Assembly: GCA_942159475.1 (NCBI GenBank)
Contig: OW804096.1
Span: 113,434,194-113,498,193, forward strand
DNA: 64,000 nt
DNA from: Sthenelais limicola
Lineage: Eukaryota > Annelida > Polychaeta > Phyllodocida > Sigalionidae
Direction of reading: 5' to 3'
The position numbers were made by a program, and so were the translations under genes. The notes beneath the pieces were generated by a model that did not search any database, had not been told where the DNA came from, and worked only from the letters and a program-made list of their open reading frames with translations. Positions 12,321 through 22,769 of the stretch are shown one piece after another. Numbering within the stretch: position 1 is the stretch's first letter; each line of letters begins with the position of its first letter.

Positions 12321-12540
12321 AATCTCATAACTTCCAGAAAAATAAATTTTACCTCCCAGGATTTCTTATACATGTTCCCAGGACATTTGTACATGGTACT
12401 GACTAGTCCCCGAAACATAATATAAAAAATATAATCATAGAAAAAATAATTTTCGAAATCGTAAAATACAAAATATTTTAACCTTGGAGCCTATGGAGAA
12501 ATCAGAATTCACCTATAGCTGAGTTTGTCCAATGCAAGAA
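11911..12540 (+). repeat. Tandem duplication, copy A
   Basis: Begins ACATGCAACAAAGACAATAT and contains the C-terminal part of the LINE and its downstream flank. It is repeated with a few percent difference at 12551-13512. The two copies diverge from each other at 12295-12327, where copy B holds about 350 extra bases. Confidence 0.8.
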
Positions 12541-12550
12541 AGACAATATC

Positions 12551-13512
12551 TCATGCAACATGCAAGAAAGACAATATCTCATGAAATTACATAGAATCAG
12601 TCACTTCATCAATCAACATATGGCCCTAACAATTTATAAAACTAGATATTATCGTTTAACGACTACGCAACACAAATAAATCATGCCTTAATGAATTACA
12701 AAGACTACAAAATAGAGCCCTGAAAATCGCACTACAGCTACCTTTTGACATACCAACTATATCTACCAAATCTATAAGATTTTGTTCCTCACAAGTAAAT
12801 AGCTTACTTTCCATATGTACTTTTTTCATGGCATATTTATTTGGAAGTCAAGCCGCCAACACATACTAAAAATATGGAAAATAGTGCTGTGGCAAGCAAA
12901 AATAATCCTTATTTGTTTAGTATGTACTTATAGAAATTACCAATATTACCAGTGAGCAGTGGATAAATGGTAAGTGATTCTATTCTATATCTCAATCTTA
13001 GACTTATCTTAGGCACATTTGTCTAAATCTGAAATTCCACTAACCACCAACACTACTAGAGAAAGTGGCAAGTGATTATATGCCCACACTGTATTGCCGC
13101 AATGCTGCCCAACGTCTCTCTAAATTCCGCCAACGTTGTACAACGTCTATCAATTTTACCTAAAACTCCCCGACATGCGTCAACGAGGCAATGTCAGCCA
13201 ACGTAACCAACACCGTAATGATTGCTCTGCATAACGAACTACGTTGGTACAATAATTCAAAAGAAATTCAAGTGAAATATCCAAATCATGCAAATTTATA
13301 ATTCGCATAACTTCCAGAAAAATAAATTTTATCTCACAGGATTTCTCATACATGTTCCCAGGACAGTTGTACATGGTACTGACTAGTCCCCAAAACATAA
13401 TATAAAAAATATAATCATGGAAAAAATAATTTTCGAAATCGTAAAATACAAAATATTTTAACCTTGGAGCCTATGGAGAAATCAGAATTCACCTATAGCT
13501 GAATTTGTCCAA
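12551..13512 (+). repeat. Tandem duplication, copy B (interrupted)
   Basis: Matches copy A from 12551 to about 12948 and again from about 13305 to 13512. The interrupting block (12950-13304) holds the left half of repeat R (12976-13086) and the left end of the CACTA-like element (from 13087). The A-like text at 13305-13512 therefore lies inside the span of that element, which is not a simple nested order. Confidence 0.75.
12976..13086 (+). repeat. Interspersed repeat R, left part of a split copy
   Basis: Matches 2930-3033 (GAAATTCCACTAA, GTGGCAAGTGATTATATGCC). It stops exactly at the CA before the CACTG terminus at 13087; the rest of the repeat resumes at 15664. Confidence 0.75.
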
Positions 13513-14418
13513 TGCATAAAGAAACCAAATGTGACTCACGACAGGCTGTAAGACTTGAGTATAATACCACCAATCATTCTCAATACATCTCTTCATAGGC
13601 ATACCATTGTGCGGATTGTTCTCACTAGGTGGCGGCACTGGTTTTACACAAGGTGGCATGACAGGTCACCGCATTGCATTTATAATTTCTTTCAGATTTA
13701 AAGCACTGCTAATATACATGTATGTAGCATTTATACACTATAGATATTGCCCATCATATACTTAGAACTATTATAAGTGACAATCATTTATAGCTTATTT
13801 ATATAACATATCTGTACGATGTTGGAAATGTCCTGATCAAAACACCTAAACAACTGTACATATGATTGTGCCTAGTCAGCTGGGAGACTCGGCCAAGCCC
13901 CGAACACATTATGCACGATTTGGGGGCCGATTTGTGGTTCACAATCTGTTGTACGATTTGGGATTGTACATTTGAGATCGTACATCAGATTTAGGGTCCC
14001 AAATCGTGCCAAATACCCTAGACATGCACAATTTCAGTGGCGATTCAGCAGCAATTTGGGATGTACAATTCCTCGTAGATGAAATGAAAGGTATCTGTGA
14101 TTTCAATTCAAATCGGCGCTGCTTCTACTCTTAATTGTCAATGTGTAGTGAGGGCTGTGATTTATTGTAGACTTCTACGATTTTCGATCATGATCGTAAA
14201 TTGTAGGTGTACCCACGGTTTGGCAATATAGAAGAATGGAATTATTTATAATTTTACTTTGAAACGCTATAACTTCCCTAATTCTTGCACTATCAACATA
14301 ATTTTTTCACTTTTATAATGCAGAGTTTCGCATGTCAATATTAGGTCTCCTTCTTCTCATATTTTATCTTATTTTATTTGACAATTAAAGAATGAAAAAA
14401 CCCCACCAGGAAATAGGT

Positions 14419-14440
14419 GATGTGTCACAGGAAAATGAGT
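14419..14440 (+). repeat. Conserved core motif, copy 1
   Basis: GATGTGTCACAGGAAAATGA then GT. Identical over 22 nt to the copies at 48252 and 61156. Confidence 0.8.
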
Positions 14441-14690
14441 AACGTTATATTTTGTTTATTTTTACAGTTTTTTTTACTTTCTTGTTGTTTCTAAGGTCAT
14501 TTCTTTGAACAATTTTCTCAGCCCTATATTTCAGAATCGCAGATCAAATCTTGATTGCCAACGCACCCACAATTTCACTTTTTACCCACGATTTCACTTT
14601 TTACATTCTACTAAATTTGTGAATGTTAGTGAATTGGGTACCATTCTGTCAATCATCCTGAGTAGCAAGTTCATGTGATACATTTTGAGG

Positions 14691-15247
14691 TGTTGGTTGA
14701 GGATTGGTGTGAGGAGTGTGGACACTTATCTGGGAGGATATCTGGATGCCCATCTCTGTGTGATGTAATTCACACCAACACTACTAACTTTGCACTTATG
14801 CAAGGACTGCTTGATTGACAACCTTCTACCATCTCTGCAGTAAATCCCTGAAGGCCAGTGTGACATCCTATTGGTTGACATTTGTTGTATTCTATTGGCT
14901 ATCTTGGTTTGATTGACAAGTTGCCACTTAAGGCCACTGTATAGGTTTTGAAAGGAACCCATTTAGAGAGGACCACCCATGACTGAATCTGAGTGATCTA
15001 TACCTACTACACCCTTTGGGATTTCTGGGTTTCAAGTCTTGGAGACAGACAAGCTCGGAATTGCAAAGACTAAAAGACAATTGTGTATTATTAGATTACA
15101 ATATGTTGTTTGATGTCTTATGTCTAATTCCCTTGCATTGTACTTTCATGTTTATTCAACTGCCTTTGTAAACAGGGAGTGTGCAACTTTCCTAGTTGTT
15201 AATAAACTGAATTTTACTGTCACTCCTGTGTTCTTCTAATCCAGACA
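14691..15247 (+). mobile_element. Solo LTR, 557 bp
   Basis: Starts TGTTGGTTGAGG and ends TTCTAATCCAGACA, giving TG...CA termini with short inverted ends (TGTTGG against TGTCTGG). It is flanked on both sides by TTTGAGG (14684-14690 and 15248-15254); a 5-bp duplication TGAGG with two chance bases would fit a Gypsy-type element. An AATAAA signal at 15201-15206 lies 41 bp before the 3' end, as in R/U5 of an LTR. Several CCAAT-type words (ATTGGTTGACA, ATTGGCT) sit in the first half and may be promoter elements. No internal retroviral-type coding region is adjacent, so it is the product of LTR-LTR recombination. Confidence 0.75.
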
Positions 15248-15663
15248 TTTGAGGCATTTCAGATTACAGTACGTCTGATATTCATAATCTAACCATTGCG
15301 CACAAATAGTTGACCATAGAATTTGTTTCCTTTGGAAACGCACAATATATACATTAACTTAAACTGATTATAAAGTTAAACAGAAAAATAGTTCATTAAA
15401 TGATTGATTAACTTAATAAACTTATAACTTGTTTCTCCTAATCGTGCATGTGTAGGTCCAAAAATAGGCACCATTTCAGGCAAATAAGCACCCACGATTA
15501 ATCATAGAACCTGAAATCTTGGATGAATCTCAAATCGTGCATATATGACATTGTATTCGGGGCTTTAGTAGACAAAGTCGGCGACGTTGTTCAGCATTGT
15601 ACAGCCGGCGGCCACGGGTCCCGGCCCTACGACAGTGGGCAACGTCGCTCCGGAAATACAGTG

Positions 15664-15815
15664 CAAGCATCTTATTCCAGATAGTTAATGATTCTCTGTT
15701 TCTTCTAGGAAAGCTTTTGGTAATATATCCTTCTTTGATTACTGGGCCAAGTGAAAAACCTCGTGAGGGGACTTGTTCACCCACTATAAACAAAATGACT
15801 AACAAAAACCCCACC
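15664..15815 (+). repeat. Interspersed repeat R, right part of the split copy
   Basis: Resumes at CAAGCATCTTATTCCAGATA and continues with GGGCCAAGTGAAAAACCTCG to the 3' end, matching 3032-3180. The stem-loop here is CCTC-GTG-AGG instead of CTCC-TTGT-GGAG, so pairing is kept although the bases differ. Confidence 0.7.
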
Positions 15816-16679
15816 AAAATTGTGATATATGCGCGAAATAACTGACTTAGTTCTATTAATGCAACAACGAGATATCGCAGTGCAGATGGTCTTACATTTC
15901 AGGGGTCCGGTAACACATATATGTCACTCTCACGCCAATGCGTCGCCATTTTACACCATGGGTCCCCTTGGGATAAATCTCTTTTTGTATACTACTGCCC
16001 TTGTAATTGCTGTAAGAGACACATCTCTCAAAAGTACACCATAAATTATATGCTCGGCCACTGCGGCAGTCATGTTTTGCACATTCAAAGGTATTCATCA
16101 TCAGACAATAGATATTTGCTTTCCAGCTTTCCAGCTGTACACGTGGCAATAGACTAAAGTACAGAGACTATGTACATGCATTAACAATGAAAGCTCCATT
16201 GAAGTCAAATATTCATATTTATGTTACAAAATCGCATTAAGTTACAGCAGCATCGCATTTTTATATTTCTGATTACGTAGCTTCAAAATCTAAAAGGAAA
16301 TGATAGTTTGATCATGTGTCGTGGGAACCTATGGTGTCAAACTAAACTTGTACCTAGTACATAGCCTTTAGAGGAAAGTGGAGGAAATATCCCTTTGATG
16401 AAGGAACGGAATACATCCAGATATATACAGCTCTTTATGTAAGGAGAGGAATGGAAAGCATCAATTATATATGTTAAAAACAGTCCCCTTGTATCATAAG
16501 AAACCGAAAGCCAACAGATACAGCTATGCAAGCTGCATCTGTTTATATCATAGATCAGAGTTTATACTATGATTTGATATCTTTATATAGTTTAAGGGTA
16601 AGGTACCGGTAAAAGGACTAACTGTATTATATCTTCCTAAAGCATGGGGTCCCTCACCCGATGGGCAAGATGTGCAATG
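15816..16679. other. Non-coding stretch
   Basis: No recognisable feature. Several short frames overlap on both strands without motifs or usable splice sites. Confidence 0.4.
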
Positions 16680-17165
16680 CTGCCTGCAATATATCTGCAA
16701 TGCAACCGCAATAGACTGCAATGCAAAAGCTGTTGCACATGTATTGCGGATCCATTGCAGACATGAGAAAAAATGACTGCAAAATTATTTGCAAAATCTT
16801 TTGCACTTTATTTATTTTTGGAGAAAATAAGGACTGAAAGAATGATATATGATTCATACTCTTAACTTCCTTTTGGTTGATATACAAATTAAGATCCGGC
16901 CTGCTTGTATCAATGCCCAAGACACAATACTGCAAAATATCTGTATATTTTGAGTGCAAGTTTTGCGCAATGATCTTTGCTGATTCATTGCACTATAATA
17001 GACACCATTACATCAACCTGAGAAGTAAATTACTGCAAAATAATTTGCGAATCTTTTGCACCTTTAAACACACTGTCCTGTTTTCTTCTGAAGGGAAAAT
17101 AACTGCAAAATATCTGCATAATTTGAGCGCAACTTTTGCGTTTTGATCTTTGCTGTTTTATTGCC
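16680..17165 (+). repeat. TTGCA-rich degenerate repeat, two long units
   Basis: The word TTGCA/TGCAA occurs every 10-20 bases. A block with ATTTGC-x-AATCTTTTGCAC (16780-16806 and 17041-17062) followed by a block with CTGCAAAATATCTG...TTTGAG-x-GCAA (16932-16972 and 17104-17136) occurs twice in the same order. The second unit is more compact, so there has been duplication with later insertion or deletion. Confidence 0.55.
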
Positions 17166-17362
17166 CTAGTTTAATATTAACGGTTACATAACTGCTGGGA
17201 AAAACACTTTTTCAGCAGAACATAAATCTATTGCCTCCTGTTAATAAAATACATCTAATCTATTAAAAATTGTCATTCTTATCGAGGTCCACCCATCTTT
17301 TGGTCCTCTTAAATCATAGATTTGTTGTTCATGGAAAATCCCTCTTCCCCACAGTCTTCCCC

Positions 17363-17410
17363 ACAGCAATAAAATGCAGATAGATGCATCTATCTGCATT
17401 TTATTGCTGT
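17363..17410. repeat. Perfect 48-nt palindrome
   Basis: ACAGCAATAAAATGCAGATA followed by GATG, then the exact reverse complement: 24-nt arms with no spacer and no mismatch. Just upstream, CTTCCCCACAG is repeated twice (17344-17366). Confidence 0.95.
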
Positions 17411-20400
17411 CACCAAGAAAAAGCATTCTATCCTATAACAGCGATATGTCTTTTAAAGGATAGTCGAGGACACGTGGACTCACACTCCTATGATGATATA
17501 AAATAATAGCTATTTTTGCCTTTTTGCCTATTTTTATCTCTGTACTCTCAGGTGGTCGGGAGATCAGAGAATTTCACCTTATATGACTATCGAATTTAGC
17601 ACATGCGCGCCTTGTTTTCTTTTGATTTCGTATCTTTGTCTATTTATGTATTGTTTGATTGTTTGAAGGTCTAACTTTGTTGTCTAATTTAAATGGCATC
17701 GACAAATATTATTTGGTATTTTTAAGTATTTTTCTTGTAAATTAGATGGCATCGACTGCAGAGTTATAGATGTATGTATAAATTATGTGTTTGTACTATC
17801 TTAGCTTCATTGGGACCTTTTCTTAATTTAAATGGCATGACCCGACATAACCTAAATCTATTATGGAGTTCTGATACCCTTATTTCTTATATTGATTAAT
17901 TAGCTACAGCATAACTCAGAAAAGTGTATTTATGCATAATGTCCTTGCTGAATAAAAATCTTTAAATACAATCTTTAAATACAATAAGCTACCGAGCTAC
18001 TTATACCAAGAGGGGAGGGGGTTTACATTGAAAAGAGGGATATTTGTATGTGTTGGTTTGATAAAAGGCACAATAGATGTTATTCGGTTAAAGTAAACTA
18101 GAAGAGTGGCAGTGAGAGAGTGTCGTTTGAAAGGGAGTTGGCTATTTGGTTCTGGTTGCCCTAAAACGATCATATTAGAAAAAGGGAAGAATGGTTCTGA
18201 CTGGCTGATTTTATGTTACCCTGGACTGACCCACCCCAACCCCGAATTATGCCATTCTAGCTTACACCAGACCTCCCACCCATCTATGCCCTCCCCGACA
18301 TGAGAAGTATGGCTTTCCCACCTTGCCCTATAGTTGCTCTATGGGTTCCTCCGGGAGTCTAACTAGCTACTAATCGGCCATAATTAGGGTAACTAGGTCG
18401 ATGAGCGCCCTTCATTACAGGTTAAACAAGGTCCGATTATGCGTGTTTCCAATATATTTGCCACCAATTTACAAGGTATTGATCAAGTTCTCAGATTCTG
18501 ATGTGATTCTGAAAACAAAAATTAATCCAACTACTAATCTCTATTGTATTATTGTCGCTGAACGCATACAAAGTGGATATAAAAACATATAGTATTGGTA
18601 GGACGGGATGAATTTAAATGAATTTAATCAATATAAAAAGAAAGTGTTCCCACAGTTTTAGGAGAGGCCTTTGAACGAAACGAAAATGTTTGATTTTCTT
18701 GTGTTCTTCTATTTCCTCTATCTCTAAAAATGGAGCAGAAAATGCCAATCATTGGCACTATTGATATTTGCAATATGGGTCAGGGTGTTGGAAATCATAA
18801 ATTAATCATAAATTAATCTTAGGAATATATTTTATTCATTTAGACTACATATTTAGCTTCTTAGTCAACTTCAAAATGAATGAATCACAGGCAAAATCCT
18901 AGAGTCGCTAATGTAAACTCGTTCAAAACTCTAGACCGGGACTATAATGAATTACACCGTGGCAAAGTTTACAATAGTGCACCAACCTCAGCGGACATCA
19001 TACTTTGGTGACCCACTTTCCGCCCCGCTCTGTCTCTTTCCCTCTCTGGACGAGCTCGCTCACGTAGGTTTCGCACCACACCTACTTTTCAATGAATGAA
19101 ACATTTCCTCCCATGCGCAAGCCCACGCTAGCAGATTATCCCACGACAGTGCAGTGCTGCTGTGTACCCTTTATAAACAAATTGCCTTGCCGTCTTTCGA
19201 CTTCAACACCACAAAGACTTACTTACGTCCATATATGTATTCAATGTACATTTTTAAGCATGTCTCATGATGAAATAAAAGCAGATCAAATTACGAATCT
19301 GAAAAAGTGTTGAAGGAACCATACAGGTACTCATTGTTACTGTTATACAAGAGAAGTGAAATTTGTACAAGCCTGTTACCATCATCTCTACATTAAATAT
19401 CTCTTCATCTTATATCTAACTTGTTAGCCAATAGCTTTGTATAAATGTAAATCTAAAACAAATCTAAAATGGTATCCTCATTATTTTAAACTTGATCGAT
19501 TCTCAGGACACAACGAATACCACTTCACACAAGTGAGCTAGTATAGATCTGCATGTTTGTATCATACCTGAATCCAAATATTTGAACAAACAAAATAATG
19601 ATCGACTTAGATGTAGCTACTTTAAAAGATTTTAAAAACGTTTTTATTCAAAAAACAAAACACGTTTTACAATATTGCGTTTAAATGATTTATATCCATG
19701 ATGCCTCAGTGAAAGCAACTTTCGACACATTATTTCCCGGAAGTGTCTATATCAGACCCTTTCTTCTCAAACTAGAATAAGATATGTATTCCCATTAAAT
19801 AAAGTATTAATCACTTTTGTATAACCATAAATCTGAATAAAGACGGCGACTGAGCAAACGAAGGTCAAAAGTCAAACATCAGCATTACTGTAAGGAGTTT
19901 CCTGCGTACGCATTGCAGAAAGTGATATCTCTACAGAGATCTCTCATAGGCATTTACCCTGTACGTGTCTAGTATCAAGTCATTAGCCATTCCTCCTCCC
20001 CGAATTCTATAATGCATTTTCTCTTACAAACCTTATAGAATTCCCTGGCGGTTGCCTGGTATTTGTTCTTCAGCACTGGTGATAAGTATTGGATCACAAA
20101 GAAGCGGGGGATAACTGTCAGCTTTTTATATGACCTTCTTCCTCTCAATAAAGCTTCATTTCCTCAGATCCTAGTCTTTGCCGCAGTAGCATAGCAAAAA
20201 TGATGTTACTTTTGTCCTCACCTTCAAATAGGTGCCTACTGTTTTGACTCTACTTTCTCGAATTCCCCAAGACTGCAGTATTTTTGTCGGCTTAGATATA
20301 TGGTGTAAGAGACTCCAGATGTTTGCAAGTAATATACTTTAAATCACTTAAGTAAAATAGAGGTGAACACCATGTGCCACCCACGTTCAGTTGAAGTTGG

Positions 20401-22667
20401 TAATCCGTAACTTAGATTGGTTTTAGTGAGCAGAACTGAAAGGCTTTCACTCTGAACTCAGAGCCTCACAATATGCATGCGGGAGCTAACAAAACAGTTC
20501 ATGACTGAAAGTAACTCTTAGAGCTTATTTTGATATTATTTTTGTCTACAGACAAGGCATTGTGTTCTTTGATAAATGGTTGCTAGCATCTTGAAGTGAA
20601 AGGATAAACAATAAAGAGAATATTATACCATATGAATTTCTGCCCTGGAAGTTTATTTGGAATATGTTTTGTGTCTCTATTATAATCTTATGTATAAGCC
20701 CATGAATAGAATTCCTCGACTTGAATAATATGATTAAATTTTAATGCATATTTGAAGTGGATATAATTATGTGTATGGAACGGAATGCACTATTTATATG
20801 TAAAATCATGGCAAGTCTTTAAAATTAAAAAATGAAGTCTGATGCCTGACAAGCAACCTCCTCCGGATCAAATTAGAACTTTAAAATTGCTTGACTAGTA
20901 ACCTTAATAATTCTGTATGTCGCCTAGGGAAGCCTTTGTCAGTAATGTGGTCAGCACTGGCTTGATTTAAAGTTAACACAAGTTCTACGAGGGAGTGAAA
21001 CCACACATTTTGATCAAAGAACATATTGACTGGATTATCCTGTGCAAATATTTCGAAATTATAAATGTTATGGGATCACCAACATGGTAAATATAGAGGT
21101 AGCTTAATATTAACCAAACCGAGTTGTTGATGGAAGAAAGTTTAACGTTTTCATTTACTTCATGAGTGCAACCAAGTAGATTAATTTTATAGGGTGAAAA
21201 GAATGCAGATAGACACACACTATATCCATCGTTTGAAGTCATTACTGGGTTATATGATTTTTGTATGTTATCCTAACAATGCTTTGAATATAATTGCTGC
21301 CATATTTGGTGCACCACTTTGGTAAATTCCAAAGAATGGTAACAAAAAAGTCCCTCTGTGCATCTTCTTCGCAATTTTCCAAAGTAATATATCATGGTTT
21401 TAAAATGACCATGTATGATGAGGATCGAAGCTTTTTTTAGATTTACTTCGATCCCTAAGCGTGTTCTTTTATATATCCTGCCGAGAATAAAACAATATAT
21501 ATGCTTGAATAAACGCTGTATAGTTCCCACGGGTTGTACATATTCAAATTTGAAGAGGCAATATCCCGATATAAACCATGCCACATAGGTCCCTTCTGTG
21601 ACATCCTCCAGTATCTAGTAGGGAAACACATTGATGGGATTACATATTTATGGGAAATTTTGCACAGGACATCCAAAGAAAGAATGTGAAAAGGCATCGA
21701 CATGGAAACACGCGTCCTCATAGGATTCGTTGTTAAACACAGAAATACACCTGTACCCACGTACACTTTTCCAGAATAGAGCAAATTTACCGCCCCCATA
21801 ACCAGGTATAACATCCATTAATCATCTAAATGTGGGGCAATACGTTTTTTTGTGATCCCCTAAAGTTTCTTCGTACGACACTGGATCCAAACTGCTATAT
21901 AAAAAGTGTGACAACGTTCATAATGGAGAGTTTGTCTGATGGAAATAAATCATTGCAGGCCCAATGAATCATGTTCATTTTTTTCTCTTACCCGATCAGG
22001 GTCCGTGGAGATTCGAACATAAGAGCAACAAAGAGGAAATGATGTTTTCATGGATATCAATGACAATTTCAAGCCTATAAAAACCGATGCAATTAGGAGT
22101 ATAATAGTATTTACCTACATCAACTATGTACAGTTCGTGACCGACATCTTAATAAACAGAATTGTGAAACGAATCTCTTTAGTGGATGATATCTGGATTG
22201 GGTCATTGGTAAAATTGCATAATTCCATCCATACTGAACGCATAAAATGGTTTGAGATCCGAAAGTAAAGTATGCAAGGAAGGATAGGTCATGCATGCTT
22301 CAAATATCATGTAGAAGGTAACACATCATATAAGAGTTGTGCTTCAACAGAACTAAAAGGCAGATCATGTGCCCTGTATCAATAAGAATTTCTCCCAGTT
22401 GTTATAATGGTAAGTCTTTATTGAGCGAGAATTTGAAATGAAAAAGGCTCTTTCCATAGCCAGATATATTTTTCAGTCTTCTGCAAAGCTCTCGAATAGG
22501 ACTAATTGCAGTAACTAAGCAACGCTTAATGTTGAGATGTGTGCCTTGTTCTCGAGAGAATTCCTATTGCAAACTTCATGAAGACTATTGTCTTATCCCT
22601 TTGCAAAGCTGATTTCTATTTAGTTTTATTGCAATGGAAATTTTCCAGGCTGCAGGAGCCTACGTAC
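17411..22667. other. Long stretch without a supported gene
   Basis: If the exon chain described below is right, exons 3' of 22668 may lie here, but none was placed firmly. Minus-strand candidates are an open segment after a good acceptor at about 21614 (reading ILEDVTEGTYVAWFISGYCL) and one at 19978-20163 (62 codons, no ATG, reading LTVIPRFFVIQYLSPVLKNK). Neither matched both phase and splice sites. No repeats shared with other parts of the window were seen. Confidence 0.35.
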
Positions 22668-22769
22668 CATTAATAGCATTCTGAGCTCTCTTGTAATATC
22701 GTTTGTTCCACTCGGGTCTATCTAGGCGTATTGTCGCCATGTGGATAGCCACGCCGTGGAGTGCCACCA
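22668..22769 (-). CDS. Exon 9 of unidentified gene (last one placed)
   Basis: Acceptor CTTTATATATTCAG, donor ATG|GTACGT, entry and exit phase 1. It reads VVALHGVAIHMATIRLDRP and EWNKRYYKRAQNAIN. The entry phase fits the exon at 27954-28020, from which it is separated by a 5.2-kb intron. The only other open frames across it hit stops. I do not recognise the protein. Confidence 0.5.

Larger units (their letters stand above)
13895..15565. mobile_element. Foldback DNA element with AAGCCCCGAA ends
   Basis: The left end is AAGCCCCGAACACATTATGC followed by ACGATTTGGG. The reverse complement of the right end is AAGCCCCGAATACAATGTCA, then TATATGCACGATTTGAG, so the ends pair over about 30 bp with a 5-nt indel. 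The subterminal regions are full of CACGATTTG/CAAATCGTGC words. It lies wholly inside the CACTA-like element and is itself interrupted by a solo LTR. It carries the conserved core at 14419-14440. No transposase frame is visible. Related relics: 41877-42195, 47711-48437 and 60955-61260. Confidence 0.65.
13087..15663. mobile_element. CACTA-like (CMC) non-autonomous DNA transposon, 2577 bp
   Basis: The left end is CACTGTATTGCCGCAATG; the reverse complement of the right end is CACTGTATTTCCGGAGC. The flanking dinucleotide CA is present on both sides (13085-13086, 15664-15665). Removing the element and one CA restores TGCCCAAGCATCTT, exactly the text of the intact repeat R at 3028-3041. The outer 200 bp on both sides are rich in CAACGT/ACGTTG words (for example CCCAACGTC, GCCAACGTTG and AACAACGTCG), as expected for subterminal transposase-binding repeats of CACTA elements. 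CACTA/Mirage/Chapaev elements begin CACT(A/G) and make 2-4 bp target duplications. No transposase reading was found, and most of the interior is a second inserted element. Confidence 0.75.

Noticed and set aside
19978..20163. 62-codon minus-strand open segment, LTVIPRFFVIQYLSPVLKNK
   Set aside because: No good acceptor, and I could not assign it to a family.
21273..21814. Minus-strand frames of 103 and 119 codons as the continuation of the unidentified gene
   Set aside because: The frame fitting phase 1 has a poor acceptor (GGGTACAG), and the good acceptor at about 21614 gives a stop after 22 codons in that phase. Undecided.
21995..22020. GATTCGAAC word resembling a tRNA B box (minus strand)
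   Set aside because: The surrounding bases do not form T or acceptor stems. Similar words at 159 and 56837 were rejected for the same reason.
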